From NCBI RefSeq assembly GCF_007845645.1, contig NZ_VCQV01000023.1, forward strand, positions 1 through 64,000: a stretch of 64,000 bases of DNA, read 5' to 3'. Under the pieces are notes generated by a model. The model saw nothing but the letters and a program-made list of their open reading frames with translations, was not told the DNA's origin and did not search any database. Positions 25,511 through 34,827 of the stretch are shown piece after piece (the first letter of the stretch is position 1; each line of letters begins with the position of its first letter). This DNA comes from Leekyejoonella antrihumi. Its GTDB lineage: Bacteria > Actinomycetota > Actinomycetes > Actinomycetales > Dermatophilaceae. Both the position numbers and the translations under genes were made by a program.

Positions 25511-26671
25511 GTGGAAGGCCTTACCGCCGCCGAGGTGTCGATCGTCAAGCTGGTGCGCGACTGGGTCACGCACGAGGTGAAGCCGGTCGTCCAGGAGCTC
25601 GAGCACGCCAACACCTATCCCGAGAAGCTCATCGACCAGATGAAGGAGATGGGCATCTTCGGGCTCGGAATTGGCGAACCATGGGGCGAGACGAAGGTCA
25701 GCCTGCCGTGCTACGTGCTCGTGACCGAGGAGCTGGCCCGGGGCTGGATGAGCCTGGCCGGCGCCATGGGCGGCCACACCGTTGTCGCCAAGCTGATCCA
25801 GGACTACGGCACGCAGGAGCAGAAGGACCGCTATCTGCCGCGCATGGCGACCGGCGAGCTGCGCGCGACCATGGCCCTGACCGAGCCCGGCGGCGGCTCG
25901 GACCTGCAGGCGATGCGCACGACCGCCACCAAGAGCGGCGACCACTACGCGGTCAACGGGTCCAAGATGTGGATCACCAACGCGCGTCGTTCCGGCCTCG
26001 TCGCAGTGCTGTGCAAGACCGACCCGCAGGCCAGCCCCGCACACAAAGGCATCAGCATCCTGTTGTGCGAGAAGGGACCCGGATTCGAGGTGTCCCGTGA
26101 TCTCTCGAAGCTCGGCTACAAGGGGGTCGAGACGTGTGAGCTGTCCTTCGACGGATTCCAGGTGCCCGCCGAGCAGCTGCTCGGTGGCGAGGAGGGCCGC
26201 GGGTTCGCCCAGATGATGCGAGGGCTCGAGGTCGGCCGGCTCCAGGTAGCGGCCCGCGCACTCGGTGTCGGACGGGCCGCGCTGGAGGACGCGCTGGCCT
26301 ACGCCCAGGAGCGCGAGACCTTCGGCAAGCCGATCTGGAAGCACCAGTCGATCGGCAACTATCTCGCCGACATGGGCACCAAGCTCGAGGCCGCCCGCCA
26401 GCTAACGCAGCACGCCGCGCGGCGGGCCGAGTCGGCGGAGCGCGCTGACATGGAGGCGGGCATGGCCAAGCTCTTCGCGTCCGAGACCGCAATGGAGATC
26501 GCCCTCAACGCGATCCGCATCCACGGGGGTTACGGCTACTCCACCGAGTTCGACGTCGAGCGCTACTTCCGGGACGCCCCGCTGATGATCGTCGGCGAAG
26601 GCACCAACGAGATCCAGCGCAACGTGATCGCCGCACAAATGGTCAAGCGCGGCACGGTGGCCCCCGAGTGA
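25511..26671 (+). CDS. Acyl-CoA dehydrogenase (MCAD-type catalytic Glu)
   Basis: The 386-residue acyl-CoA dehydrogenase has a GTG start after AAGGAG. Flavin signature MALTEPGGGSDLQAM, NGSKMWITNARRSG and C-terminal RIHGGYGYSTEFDVERYFRDAP are present. VGEGTNEIQRNVIA provides the MCAD/SCAD-position catalytic Glu, which the acyl-CoA dehydrogenase at 12814 lacks. Beside a CoA-transferase, hydratase and lyase it may oxidise a saturated C5 dicarboxylyl-CoA such as methylsuccinyl-CoA to the mesaconyl or itaconyl ester. The final GTG overlaps the next gene's start. Confidence 0.9.
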   Translation: MEGLTAAEVSIVKLVRDWVTHEVKPVVQELEHANTYPEKLIDQMKEMGIFGLGIGEPWGETKVSLPCYVLVTEELARGWMSLAGAMGGHTVVAKLIQDYGTQEQKDRYLPRMATGELRATMALTEPGGGSDLQAMRTTATKSGDHYAVNGSKMWITNARRSGLVAVLCKTDPQASPAHKGISILLCEKGPGFEVSRDLSKLGYKGVETCELSFDGFQVPAEQLLGGEEGRGFAQMMRGLEVGRLQVAARALGVGRAALEDALAYAQERETFGKPIWKHQSIGNYLADMGTKLEAARQLTQHAARRAESAERADMEAGMAKLFASETAMEIALNAIRIHGGYGYSTEFDVERYFRDAPLMIVGEGTNEIQRNVIAAQMVKRGTVAPE

Positions 26672-27501
26672 ATAACACGCACGGCGACCTGGCGACTGCG
26701 TGCACGCTGCTGTTCGTCCCCGGTGACCGGCCAGAGCGGTTCGACAAGGCAGTCGCGGCCGGGCCCGACGTGGTCGTCATCGACCTCGAGGATGCGGTGG
26801 CGCCCGGGCACAAGCTGGTTGCGCGCGAGCACGTCACGCGGTGGCTGACCGATGGCGGCCGGGCAGCAGTCCGCGTGAACTCCGCCGGTTCCCAGTGGTA
26901 TGCCGATGATGTCGCTGCGCTCGCGACCTTGGGTCAGAGGACGGGTCTGGTGGGGGTCGTGCTGCCGATGGCCGATGATCCCCAGGCTGCGACGCGGCTG
27001 CACCAGGGCACGAACGTGCCGGTGCTTGCCCTGATCGAGACCGCTCGCGGTGTGTTACGAGCTTCCAAAATTGCGGAAGCGGACGGAGTTGTCCGGTTGG
27101 CGTTCGGCGCGCTGGACTTCGCGGCCGATGCCGGCACGGACGATCCGACCACTCTCGCGGTGGCCCGTGCGCAGCTGGTGCTCGCCTCGCGTGCGGCGGG
27201 CCTCGAGGGGCCGCTCGACTCGGTCACGACCGATGTCAGCAGTGGAGGAGCGGCAGGCGCCGACGCACGATCGGCCGAGGCCGTCGGCATGGCGGGCAAG
27301 CTGTGTGTCCATCCGTGCCAGGTCGGTCCAGTGGCAGCGGCCTTTGCGCCGTCACCGGACCAGGTCGAATGGGCGCGACGGGTGCTCAGCGCGGGATCAG
27401 CGGGTGGAGTCACCGTCATGGACGACGCCATGGTGGACGAGCCGGTCCTGTTGCGGGCCAGGCGCATCCTGCAGCGCGCCGTCGGAAAGGACCAGTCATG
27501 A
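26668..27501 (+). CDS. CitE/HpcH-HpaI family lyase (citramalyl-CoA lyase-like)
   Basis: This 277-residue CitE-like TIM-barrel protein starts with the diagnostic LFVPGDRPERFDKAVAAGPDVVVIDLEDAV. The metal-binding Glu/Asp are in VLALIETARG and RLAFGALDFAADAG. Standalone CitE-like proteins cleave malyl-CoA, beta-methylmalyl-CoA or citramalyl-CoA. The GTG overlaps the dehydrogenase stop (GTGA) and its end overlaps the next ATG. With a CaiB transferase and a FAS1-like hydratase it matches the three-step itaconate route, cleaving (S)-citramalyl-CoA to acetyl-CoA and pyruvate. Confidence 0.87.
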   Translation: MNNTHGDLATACTLLFVPGDRPERFDKAVAAGPDVVVIDLEDAVAPGHKLVAREHVTRWLTDGGRAAVRVNSAGSQWYADDVAALATLGQRTGLVGVVLPMADDPQAATRLHQGTNVPVLALIETARGVLRASKIAEADGVVRLAFGALDFAADAGTDDPTTLAVARAQLVLASRAAGLEGPLDSVTTDVSSGGAAGADARSAEAVGMAGKLCVHPCQVGPVAAAFAPSPDQVEWARRVLSAGSAGGVTVMDDAMVDEPVLLRARRILQRAVGKDQS

Positions 27502-28319
27502 GTGCTCTGACGGATGAGAAGGCCAGTCGATGCGAGGTGATCGCTGCCGAGCCGACACTGGCGATGGCGGGGCTGCTCGACATCGACCCGCCGATCGACG
27601 ACCGGGTGCCCGAGCTGTGGCACTGGCTGTATCTGCTCGACCGCAGGCCGACCCGCGAGCTCGGAGAGGACGGCCACCCGACCTCCGGCATACCCGCACC
27701 TCCCGGCCCCGGCCGGCGGCGGATGTTCGCCGGCGGACGGGTCGACACGTTGCAGCGGCTGCGGATCGGCGTGGAGGCGACCCGCACATCTTGGGTGACG
27801 GACACGACCGAGAAGCAGGGGCGCAGCGGACCGTTGACCTTTGTCACCGTGCGGCACGAGATCGTGCAGGGCGGAGACCTCGTGATCGCCGAGGAGCAGG
27901 ACATCGTCTACCGGGCTCCGGGCACCGCCGCGCTTGTCGTCGATGAGACGGACGAATCACCGCAGGGGCGCGAGGCAGAGCTGGTGCTCTCGGTCGACGA
28001 GGCGCTGCTCTTCCGATTCTCGGCGCTGACCTACAACGCGCATCGCATCCACTACGACCGCCGCTGGGTCGCGCACGAGGGTTACGCCGACCTGGTCGTG
28101 CACGGTCCGCTGCAGGCACTGATGATGGGCGAGCTTGCTCGACGGTGCGGAATTGCGTTGACCGGCAGTCGCTTTGCCTACCGGCTCGTCTCCCCGATGG
28201 TGGGCCCGCAACCGATCCATGTGTATGCCGCCGAGTCCGGTCTGCGCGACGGCGCGCAAGTGTGCACGGCCGGCGGACGACCCACAGCGATCGGCACCAT
28301 CTCGTCGCTCGACGACTGA
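27498..28319 (+). CDS. FAS1-like/MaoC-type hydratase (itaconyl- or mesaconyl-C4-CoA hydratase-like)
   Basis: The 273-residue double hot-dog protein has an N-terminal FAS1-like half, seen in PELWHWLYLLDRRPTRELG and GRRRMFAGGRVDTLQRLRIG. The C-terminal half carries LTYNAHRIHYDRRWVAHEGYADLVVHGPLQA, which contains the catalytic Asn/His region of MaoC hydratases. This two-domain form is that of mesaconyl-C4-CoA and itaconyl-CoA hydratases. It is the last gene of the second operon, with an ATGA overlap to CitE. It would produce the 3-hydroxyacyl-CoA that CitE cleaves. Confidence 0.86.
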   Translation: MSALTDEKASRCEVIAAEPTLAMAGLLDIDPPIDDRVPELWHWLYLLDRRPTRELGEDGHPTSGIPAPPGPGRRRMFAGGRVDTLQRLRIGVEATRTSWVTDTTEKQGRSGPLTFVTVRHEIVQGGDLVIAEEQDIVYRAPGTAALVVDETDESPQGREAELVLSVDEALLFRFSALTYNAHRIHYDRRWVAHEGYADLVVHGPLQALMMGELARRCGIALTGSRFAYRLVSPMVGPQPIHVYAAESGLRDGAQVCTAGGRPTAIGTISSLDD

Positions 28320-28325
28320 CGAGCC

Positions 28326-29525
28326 TCAGCCGGTGGGGCGACGCACGAGCACCAGTGCCACGGCCGCGAGCAGGGCCACCACGGCCGCAAAGACGATGCC
28401 CGCACTCACCAGTCCGAAGGCGCTCGCCAGCGCCCCGTCACCGATGACCGGCACGGAGATGCCCACGTAGAGCATCACGAAGAAGGTCGAAGTCACCTCG
28501 CCCCGCTGGTCCGCCGGGGTGGCCGCGGCGACCGAGCCGAGCCCGGCCCGGAAGCTCATGCCCTGGCCGAATCCGGCGACGATGCCGCCGACGATCAGCA
28601 ACGCCAACGAGTGCAGCGGCAGGCTGATGCCCACCAGGACGGCACCGGCGATGAGGATGCCGCAGCCGAGCTCCAGGGCGCGGTCAAGGTCCACCCGGCT
28701 CGACAGGCCCTGACCGGCCACCGACGCGGCAAACACCACGAGCACGATGACACCGACCAGGGCGCGGTTGCGGTGGTGTAACACGGTGCCCAGGAAGGCC
28801 GGCGACACCGCAGTGAACAGACCAAGCACGGCGAACCCGGCAAACCCGGCGATGGCCGCCCGGGTGAACAGGGCACGGATCTGAGGCGGCACCCGCAGCG
28901 GCCGGGGGCGTAGCCGCAGGGTCGCCACCCGAGACACGGGGTCACGCACGACAAGGACGCACAGGGCGCCGATCGCGACCAGCACGAGGTCGACGATGAA
29001 GGACAGCTGCAGCGGCAGCGGTGCGTATTCGGACAGGACGCCGGCGAGTAGCGGTCCCAGACCGAGACCACCCATGTTGACGGCTGCGGCGAGCAGACTC
29101 GCGCGCGCCTTCTCGTGTGCCGGCGCCAGGTCGATGATCGTGGCCGTGGCCGTCCCGGTGAAGATCCCGGCCGACAGGCCGGACAGCATTCGCCCGACGA
29201 ACAGCCAGCCCAGCTCACCCGGCAGCAGGTAGGCGATCGCCGACAGAGCCGACAGGCCCAGTCCGGCGAGCAGCAGCGGACGACGGCCGATCTGGTCCGA
29301 CCAGTGCCCGAACAGCAGCAGACCGGCCGTCACGCCCACCGCATACGTGGCGAACACCACGGTCGTCACCAGCTCGCCGAAACCGAACTTGGTCGCATAG
29401 AGCGGGTAGAGCGGGGTGGGCAGGGTCGTCCCGAGCATCGTGATCGCGAACGCGGCGCCGATGAGCACGACACCCGGCCACCCGGCGGAGGTCCGCCGGG
29501 TGGCCGTGCCGAGTGGGGCGGTCAC
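28326..29525 (-). CDS. MFS transporter (drug/metabolite efflux type)
   Basis: This 399-residue, 12-helix MFS protein starts at GTG 29525, two bases beyond the end of the aldo-keto reductase gene. The longer in-frame extension to 29768 overlaps that gene and reads like shadow sequence. FGHWSDQIGRRPLLLAGLGLS is the loop 2-3 motif, and ATIIDLAPAHEKARASLLAAAVNMGGLGLGPLLAG is motif C-like, which is usual in exporters. It forms a two-gene operon with the reductase and converges on the hydratase gene with a 6-bp gap. Substrate unknown. Confidence 0.85.
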   Translation of the reverse strand: MTAPLGTATRRTSAGWPGVVLIGAAFAITMLGTTLPTPLYPLYATKFGFGELVTTVVFATYAVGVTAGLLLFGHWSDQIGRRPLLLAGLGLSALSAIAYLLPGELGWLFVGRMLSGLSAGIFTGTATATIIDLAPAHEKARASLLAAAVNMGGLGLGPLLAGVLSEYAPLPLQLSFIVDLVLVAIGALCVLVVRDPVSRVATLRLRPRPLRVPPQIRALFTRAAIAGFAGFAVLGLFTAVSPAFLGTVLHHRNRALVGVIVLVVFAASVAGQGLSSRVDLDRALELGCGILIAGAVLVGISLPLHSLALLIVGGIVAGFGQGMSFRAGLGSVAAATPADQRGEVTSTFFVMLYVGISVPVIGDGALASAFGLVSAGIVFAAVVALLAAVALVLVRRPTG

Positions 29526-29527
29526 GC

Positions 29528-30397
29528 CTAGTCGTCGACGGCGTCCGTGAGCTCGGTGACCTGCTCGTCGCTCAGCTGCAGGCCGGCCGCGCCGAGGTTC
29601 TCCTCGAGGTGGTCGACGCTCGACGTGCCAGGGATGGGCAGGACGACCTTCGACCGGGCGAGCAGCCAGGCCAGCGCGATCTGCGCCGGAGGCGCCCCGG
29701 TCGCCTTCGCGATGTGGTCGACGAGCCCGCCGCGCTCGGCGAGCTTGCCGGCGTTGATCGGAAACCACGGAATGAAGCCGATGCCCTCGCGGTCGCAGTA
29801 GTCGAGGACCGCCTCGGACTTGCGGGTGCTCAGGTTGTAGAGGTTCTGGACGGTGCTGATGGGCACGATCTTGCGGGCGGCGTCGATCTGGTCGACGCCG
29901 ACCTCAGACAGCCCGACGGCGCCGATCTTGCCCTCGTCCTGCAGGTCCTTGAGCAGACCGATCTGTTCCTCGAACGGGACGTGCTCGTCGATGCGGTGCA
30001 GCTGGAACAGGTCGAGACGCTCCACGCCGAGCCGGCGCAGGCTCGTCTCTGCCTGCTGACGCAGGTACTCGGGGCGCCCCACCGGGTGCCACTCGTCGGG
30101 GCCGGTGCGCACCAGGCCGGCCTTGGTCGCGACCAGAACCTGCTCCGGGTAGGGGTGCAGCGCCTCCCGGATGATCTCCTCGCTGACGTGCGGGCCGTAC
30201 GAGTCCGCGGTGTCGATGAAGTCAACGCCGAGCTCGACGGCACGGCGCACGACTCGCACGCACTCCGTCCGATCGGCGGGGTCACCCCAGATGCCCTTGC
30301 CGGTCAGGCGCATCGCGCCGAATCCGAGCCGGTGAACCGTCCGGTCGCCGATGGTGAAGGTGCCGGAGGCGTGGTTCTGCGTGGCGGTGTCGGCCAT
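29528..30397 (-). CDS. Aldo/keto reductase
   Basis: This 289-residue NADPH-dependent aldo-keto reductase has the (beta/alpha)8 fold. The catalytic tetrad is visible as Asp in [11 protein letters not shown], Tyr in the same segment, Lys in [10 protein letters not shown] and His in [10 protein letters not shown]. The C-terminal [20 protein letters not shown] is the cofactor-binding loop. GAGGAG precedes the ATG. It reduces carbonyl compounds, physiological substrate unknown. Its coupling to an exporter suggests detoxification of a carbonyl compound or antibiotic-like metabolite. Confidence 0.9.
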   Translation of the reverse strand: MADTATQNHASGTFTIGDRTVHRLGFGAMRLTGKGIWGDPADRTECVRVVRRAVELGVDFIDTADSYGPHVSEEIIREALHPYPEQVLVATKAGLVRTGPDEWHPVGRPEYLRQQAETSLRRLGVERLDLFQLHRIDEHVPFEEQIGLLKDLQDEGKIGAVGLSEVGVDQIDAARKIVPISTVQNLYNLSTRKSEAVLDYCDREGIGFIPWFPINAGKLAERGGLVDHIAKATGAPPAQIALAWLLARSKVVLPIPGTSSVDHLEENLGAAGLQLSDEQVTELTDAVDD

Positions 30398-30518
30398 GGG
30401 TGGTGACTCCTCGCGATGGGGTGCGGATGACTACGTGGTCAACGGGCGTGCACCCCACGGCATTCCCCGACGACAGTGCGCGGTGCGTCCTGCCGTCGGG
30501 CGCGGGTCGGCTCGGTCG

Positions 30519-32561
30519 TCAGGTGCTGGCCGGCTCGGGGGGCCGCGTTCGCGCCGCTTCGAGCATCTTGTCGTCGTCGGCCATCAGCGCTCCGGCGAGC
30601 CGCCTGACGCGCTCGACCAGGTCAGGGTTGTCCTCCGGGCTCCAGTCGCCCAGCAGCTCTTCCAGGCGGTCTCGCCGAGCCTGCAACAGGCGGGCGATCG
30701 CGCCGTGTCCCGACGTGCTGAGTGCCAGGCGATGGCCGGGGCGGTCATGGTCTTCGACCAGTAGGCCCTTGGTGTGGAGGTTCTCAGCGAGTTGGGTTAG
30801 GCGGTCGACCGGTCGATTGACGACCGCCGAGATCTCGGCGAGGGTCGACTCAGGGTGGTCGTCGAACCGATAGAGCAGCCAGCACTCCCGCGGCCCGAGG
30901 TCCAGATCCGCGCGCCGGGCCAGATCGGCATAGAGGTCGTGGCGGTTCTCACGGGAGTCGAGCACCGTGATGGCCCGCTCGACCTCTTCCAGCGAGCTGC
31001 GCTCGACCGGCATCGCAAAGGTCTCTCCCGCGTCAACCGCCCCCGTGGTGGCACGCAGCTCGATCTCCGGCAGGATCCACGTCAGCAGGAAGGCGACGAT
31101 GCCGATCGGCACGGCGACCAGGAAGACGGTCTGCAGCGATCCGGCATACGCGTCGATGACACCGGACTTGATGTGGGCGGGCAGCTTGGCGAGTATCTCG
31201 GGGCTGATGCCCGAACCACCCGCGCCACCAGGCAGCTTGACGTTGCCGAGGGCATCGCGCAGGTGGCCGGTGATGACGCCCGCGAAGATCGCTCCGAAGA
31301 CCGCGGTGCCGAAGGAGCCACCGATGGATCGGAAGAAGGTCGCGCCTGCGGTCGCCACGCCCAGGTCCTTGTAGTCCACCGCGCTCTGCACGACGATCAC
31401 CAGGACCTGCATGACGCAGCCGAGGCCGACGCCGAGCACGAACATGAAGACCGAGGTCATGAAGATGCTGGTGCCCACGCCCATGTGTGACAGAAGGAAC
31501 ATGCCGAGCGTCATGATCGCGGTGCCCATGACCGGGAAGACCTTGTAACGACCCCACTTGGAGATCAGGATGCCCGAGCCGATCGAGGTCATCAGCAGCC
31601 CGGCCATCATCGGCAGCATGCGGACGCCCGAGATCGTCGGGTTGACGCCCTGGACCACCTGCAGGAAGAGCGGGAGATAGGTGATGGCGCCGAACATCGC
31701 GAAACCCACCACGAAACCGATCGCGGAGGCGGCGGCAAAAACCTTGTTGGTGAACAGGTTCAACGGGAGCACCGGCTCGGCGGCGCGGCGTTCGGCGAGG
31801 ATGAAGCCCGCCAGCAGCACCACACCGAGCACCGCCATGAAATAGATCGGGAAGGAGTTCCAGGCATAGGTCGTGCCGCCCAGGCTGGTCAACAGGACCA
31901 GGTCGGTGGCGGTCGCGGCGATCAGGATCGTGCCGAGGTAGTCGATCGTGTGACGCACCTTGCTCAAGGTGCCGGGCAGCACGATGGCGGTGACGACCAG
32001 GGCGATCGCGCCCACCGGCACGTTGATGTAGAACACCCAGCGCCATCCGGGGCCGTCGACCAGCAGACCGCCCAGGAGCGGGCCGACGACACTGGTGACA
32101 CCGAATACGGCGCCGAACAGGCCCTGGTACTTGCCGCGTTCGCGCGGCGAGACGACGTCACCGATGATCGCCTGCGCACCGATCATCAGGCCGCCGCCAC
32201 CCAGGCCCTGCAGGGCGCGGAAGAGGATCAGTTCGAGCATTGACTGGCTGAGGCCCGAGAGGATGGAGCCGATCAGGAAGATGACGATGGCGGCCTGGAA
32301 GAACTGCTTCCGGCCGTACATGTCGCCGAGCTTGCCCCACAGGGGGGTCGAGGCGGTGACTGCCAGCAGGTAGGCCGTGACGATCCAGGACAGGTGGTTG
32401 GCGCCGCCGAGGTCGCCGACGATTGTCGGCAGCGCGGTGGCCACAATCGTCTGGTCGAGAGCCGCCAGCAGCATGCCGAGCAGCAGGGCGCCGATGATGG
32501 CGTACAGGCGACGCTTGGGAATAGTGGAGGCAACGGGCGTCGTCTCAGTCGCAGAGGACAC
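30519..32561 (-). CDS. DHA2-family MFS multidrug exporter with C-terminal winged-helix domain
   Basis: The 680-residue protein begins at GTG 32561 (AAGGAG upstream). Residues about 20-515 form a 14-helix EmrB/QacA-type drug:H+ antiporter with LLLGMLLAALDQTIVATALP and GALFGAVFGVTSVVGPLLGG-like motif C text. The C-terminal 150 or so residues are soluble and read like a MarR-type winged helix (LGPRECWLLYRF, STLAEISAVVNRPVDRLTQL, LALSTSGHGAIARLL). Such fusions occur in actinobacteria, and the added domain may sense substrate or bind DNA at the membrane. The gene follows its TetR regulator on the same strand. Confidence 0.88.
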   Translation of the reverse strand: MSSATETTPVASTIPKRRLYAIIGALLLGMLLAALDQTIVATALPTIVGDLGGANHLSWIVTAYLLAVTASTPLWGKLGDMYGRKQFFQAAIVIFLIGSILSGLSQSMLELILFRALQGLGGGGLMIGAQAIIGDVVSPRERGKYQGLFGAVFGVTSVVGPLLGGLLVDGPGWRWVFYINVPVGAIALVVTAIVLPGTLSKVRHTIDYLGTILIAATATDLVLLTSLGGTTYAWNSFPIYFMAVLGVVLLAGFILAERRAAEPVLPLNLFTNKVFAAASAIGFVVGFAMFGAITYLPLFLQVVQGVNPTISGVRMLPMMAGLLMTSIGSGILISKWGRYKVFPVMGTAIMTLGMFLLSHMGVGTSIFMTSVFMFVLGVGLGCVMQVLVIVVQSAVDYKDLGVATAGATFFRSIGGSFGTAVFGAIFAGVITGHLRDALGNVKLPGGAGGSGISPEILAKLPAHIKSGVIDAYAGSLQTVFLVAVPIGIVAFLLTWILPEIELRATTGAVDAGETFAMPVERSSLEEVERAITVLDSRENRHDLYADLARRADLDLGPRECWLLYRFDDHPESTLAEISAVVNRPVDRLTQLAENLHTKGLLVEDHDRPGHRLALSTSGHGAIARLLQARRDRLEELLGDWSPEDNPDLVERVRRLAGALMADDDKMLEAARTRPPEPAST

Positions 32562-32618
32562 GGAATCTCCTTGCAGCGGGTGGTTTCAGGCTGGATGAGG
32601 CAGGTGCGCGGAAGGTCG

Positions 32619-33233
32619 TTACGGCGCCGGCGGATGTAGGCCGGACGCCAGGAGGTCGACCGCCTCGGTGACGAGAGCCGGCAGGTCGGCCGCCGGGCCG
32701 GACTTCCAGCGGCGGATCGCCACCCGGTTGGCCATGGCGACCGCGGATGCGACGAGGGTCGGATACAGGTCCCGATCCGCGTCCAGCCCGGTGCGGGTGG
32801 CGATGGCCTCGGCCAGCGCGGTCTCCATGCTGGACCAGGCGGTCAGGTGAGCGGCGAGCAGTTCCGGGTTGTCCTTGATCGCCTGCAGGCGGTCGCCCCA
32901 GTCGCTGCTGTCGACGCTGATCTGACCGGCGTGCTCGAGAAGGACCGCCCGCAGCGCCGCGACCGGCTCCTCGCCGGCCGGACGCGCGATGACGGCGTCG
33001 CGGATGCGCGCCGGCTGCTCCGGGTCGAACCCGACGACGGCCTCCTCCTTGGTGGAGAAGTAGTTGAAGAACGTCCGCACCGAGACATTCGCGGCGGCGG
33101 CGATCTCCTCCACGGTGACCGCCCGTAGGCCACGTTCCAGGGTGGCTTCCAGGGCCACCGTGCGTAGCGCGTCCCGGGTCGCGCGCTTCTTGCGCTCGCG
33201 AAGGCCCTCGGTCGGCTCGGCTGTCTCAGTCAC
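32619..33233 (-). CDS. TetR-family transcriptional regulator
   Basis: The 204-residue regulator starts at GTG 33233 (VTETAEPTEGLRERKK); the much longer upstream extension has no family resemblance. The helix-turn-helix is clear: LRAVTVEEIAAAANVSVRTFFNYFSTKEEAVVG. The ligand domain ends in a conserved actinobacterial style (AMANRVAIRRWKSG). It lies 57 bp upstream of the DHA2 pump gene in the same direction, so it very probably represses the pump and itself through the palindromes at 33255-33294. Confidence 0.9.
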   Translation of the reverse strand: MTETAEPTEGLRERKKRATRDALRTVALEATLERGLRAVTVEEIAAAANVSVRTFFNYFSTKEEAVVGFDPEQPARIRDAVIARPAGEEPVAALRAVLLEHAGQISVDSSDWGDRLQAIKDNPELLAAHLTAWSSMETALAEAIATRTGLDADRDLYPTLVASAVAMANRVAIRRWKSGPAADLPALVTEAVDLLASGLHPPAP

Positions 33234-33254
33234 AGCGATCAGAGTACTCCTAAT

Positions 33255-33294
33255 GTGCACTAACTGCAAAATTGCAGAGTAGGCATACGTGCAC
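33255..33294 (-). promoter_or_regulatory. Candidate TetR operator region
   Basis: CTGCA-N4-TGCAG (33264-33277) is flanked by two GTGCAC palindromes (33255-33260 and 33289-33294), directly upstream of the TetR start. Clustered short palindromes in this position are the usual autoregulatory site. Confidence 0.5.
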
Positions 33295-33305
33295 ACGGTG
33301 TAACC

Positions 33306-33330
33306 GTCTTCTCGTACCTGTCTTCTCGTA
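33306..33330. repeat. Direct 11-bp repeat GTCTTCTCGTA
   Basis: Two exact copies of GTCTTCTCGTA lie at 33306-33316 and 33320-33330, 14 bp apart, in the gap between the TetR promoter and the end of the FtsX-like gene. No function can be assigned. Confidence 0.4.
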
Positions 33331-33378
33331 ACCACCTTCTCCCACCACGCCCAACCCCGCCTCGAGGGGGTCAGTTGG

Positions 33379-34827
33379 TCAGGCGGCGGTGCGCAGCTCG
33401 GTGATGCTGGTGCTGCGCGGCAGAAAGACCAGCGAGACTGCCGTGACCAGCACTGCTGCCGCCACAGTGCCACCGGCCAACAGTCCGAGTGATCCCCAGG
33501 GCACCGGCACGACGTGCATCGCATTGGACGTGCCACTGGAGCTTCTGACGGAAGTACCCATGAGGCCGCGGGCGCCGAGGAGGCCGGCGGTCGTGGCCAG
33601 CGCGATGGTCGGCACCAGTGGCAGCACGGTCTCCCAGAGGGTCGCCGCGGCCAGTGTGCGCCGCGGTGTGCCGCCTGCCTTGAGCGCGGCAAGGGTGCGG
33701 CGGCGAGTCACCACTCCCTCGGTCGCGGTCACGAGCAGACCGGCCGTCGCGAGGGCGATGGCGACGACAAGCATCAGGTTGAGCAGGTCGAAGGTGTCGA
33801 CGTAGAAGGACTCATCGTTGTCCTGTGTGATGACCAGGATGGCTGCCCGGATGCCTTCCACGCCTGAGCCGAGAAGGACCGCGAAGGTCACGACCGTCGT
33901 CGCGCGACTGGCAGTGAAGGGTGCGTCGATCATGCGTCGTGCGGCGATCAGCAGCGAGGCGCGGCTGGTTCTGGGTGCGATGGCGCGACCGAGATGGTAG
34001 GCAACAGAGGCTGATCCGTAGATCAGGCCGGTCAGGGTCAGGACGAGGAGGAGAATGGTCGACACGGGCAGCAGCCACACGGAGTTGTCAACGGAGCCCG
34101 GTAGGAGCGCGTAGATCCCCTGCCATGCGGCGAGTCCGACGGTGCCGATCAGGAAGAGCGCCGCAGGAGTGGCGCTGGGCGGTCGATGAGCCTCCCGGTG
34201 GATGACTCCGAAGGGAGTGATCGCGGTCCGACGCAGCGCGACCACCGAGCCGACCGTGGCGAGCACTGGCACCAGCAGCAGCGCGATGACGATGAGCCAG
34301 AGGTGTGGCATGACATCGGTCGGTAGGAGGCGACCGTTCGGAGCGCTGCTGACAATCGTCCCGTCCCCGCTGGCGGCCATTCCCTGCGACGCCGTCCCGG
34401 CGAGTTGGCGCGTGATCAGATAGCCGAGCCCGCCGACGAGTGCCCCGATAAGGGAGGCGAGCCCGGCCTCCATGGCGACGATGCGGCGTACCTCCGAGGG
34501 TGTGCCGCCGGCCATACGCAGAGCGGCCAGTCGCCGATCGCGGGCGGGCGCGCCGATCCGCGAGCACTGCGCAACGAAGTTCAGGATCGGGATGCACAGC
34601 AGCGCGAGGACGACGATGACGCCCGGCCGCAGGCCGGACTGTTGCAGGATGTCCAGCCGATAGGGACCGTTGCGCGGACCGATGGAAGCGACCGCGGATG
34701 CCAGTAGCAGCACGAATGACGCGGCCGCCGCGCCGACCACGGTCAGCCCGACGCGGATGCCGTCGACGCGGCTGCCTGCCGAGGCGAGCCGGATCAGCGT
34801 GCCCAGTCGCGGCCCGCGGCTGCTCAT
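33379..34827 (-). CDS. FtsX-like ABC transporter permease
   Basis: This 482-residue membrane protein is of the MacB/FtsX exporter type. A first helix near residue 30 (VGAAAASFVLLLASAVASIG) is followed by an FtsX-like block containing IGAPARDRRLAALRMAGGTPSEVRRIVAMEAGLA. A second block carries TRRRTLAALKAGGTPRRTLAAATLWE. This internal duplication (MAGGTP... / KAGGTP...) is typical of two-FtsX permeases. The start overlaps the ATPase gene by 4 bp. PadR-ATPase-permease operons of this type usually export antimicrobial peptides or lantibiotics, or sense cell-envelope stress. Confidence 0.87.
   Translation of the reverse strand: MSSRGPRLGTLIRLASAGSRVDGIRVGLTVVGAAAASFVLLLASAVASIGPRNGPYRLDILQQSGLRPGVIVVLALLCIPILNFVAQCSRIGAPARDRRLAALRMAGGTPSEVRRIVAMEAGLASLIGALVGGLGYLITRQLAGTASQGMAASGDGTIVSSAPNGRLLPTDVMPHLWLIVIALLLVPVLATVGSVVALRRTAITPFGVIHREAHRPPSATPAALFLIGTVGLAAWQGIYALLPGSVDNSVWLLPVSTILLLVLTLTGLIYGSASVAYHLGRAIAPRTSRASLLIAARRMIDAPFTASRATTVVTFAVLLGSGVEGIRAAILVITQDNDESFYVDTFDLLNLMLVVAIALATAGLLVTATEGVVTRRRTLAALKAGGTPRRTLAAATLWETVLPLVPTIALATTAGLLGARGLMGTSVRSSSGTSNAMHVVPVPWGSLGLLAGGTVAAAVLVTAVSLVFLPRSTSITELRTAA

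Noticed and set aside
33306-33330. CRISPR-like repeat
   Set aside because: Only two 11-bp copies with a 3-bp spacer; no array structure and no cas genes anywhere in the window.
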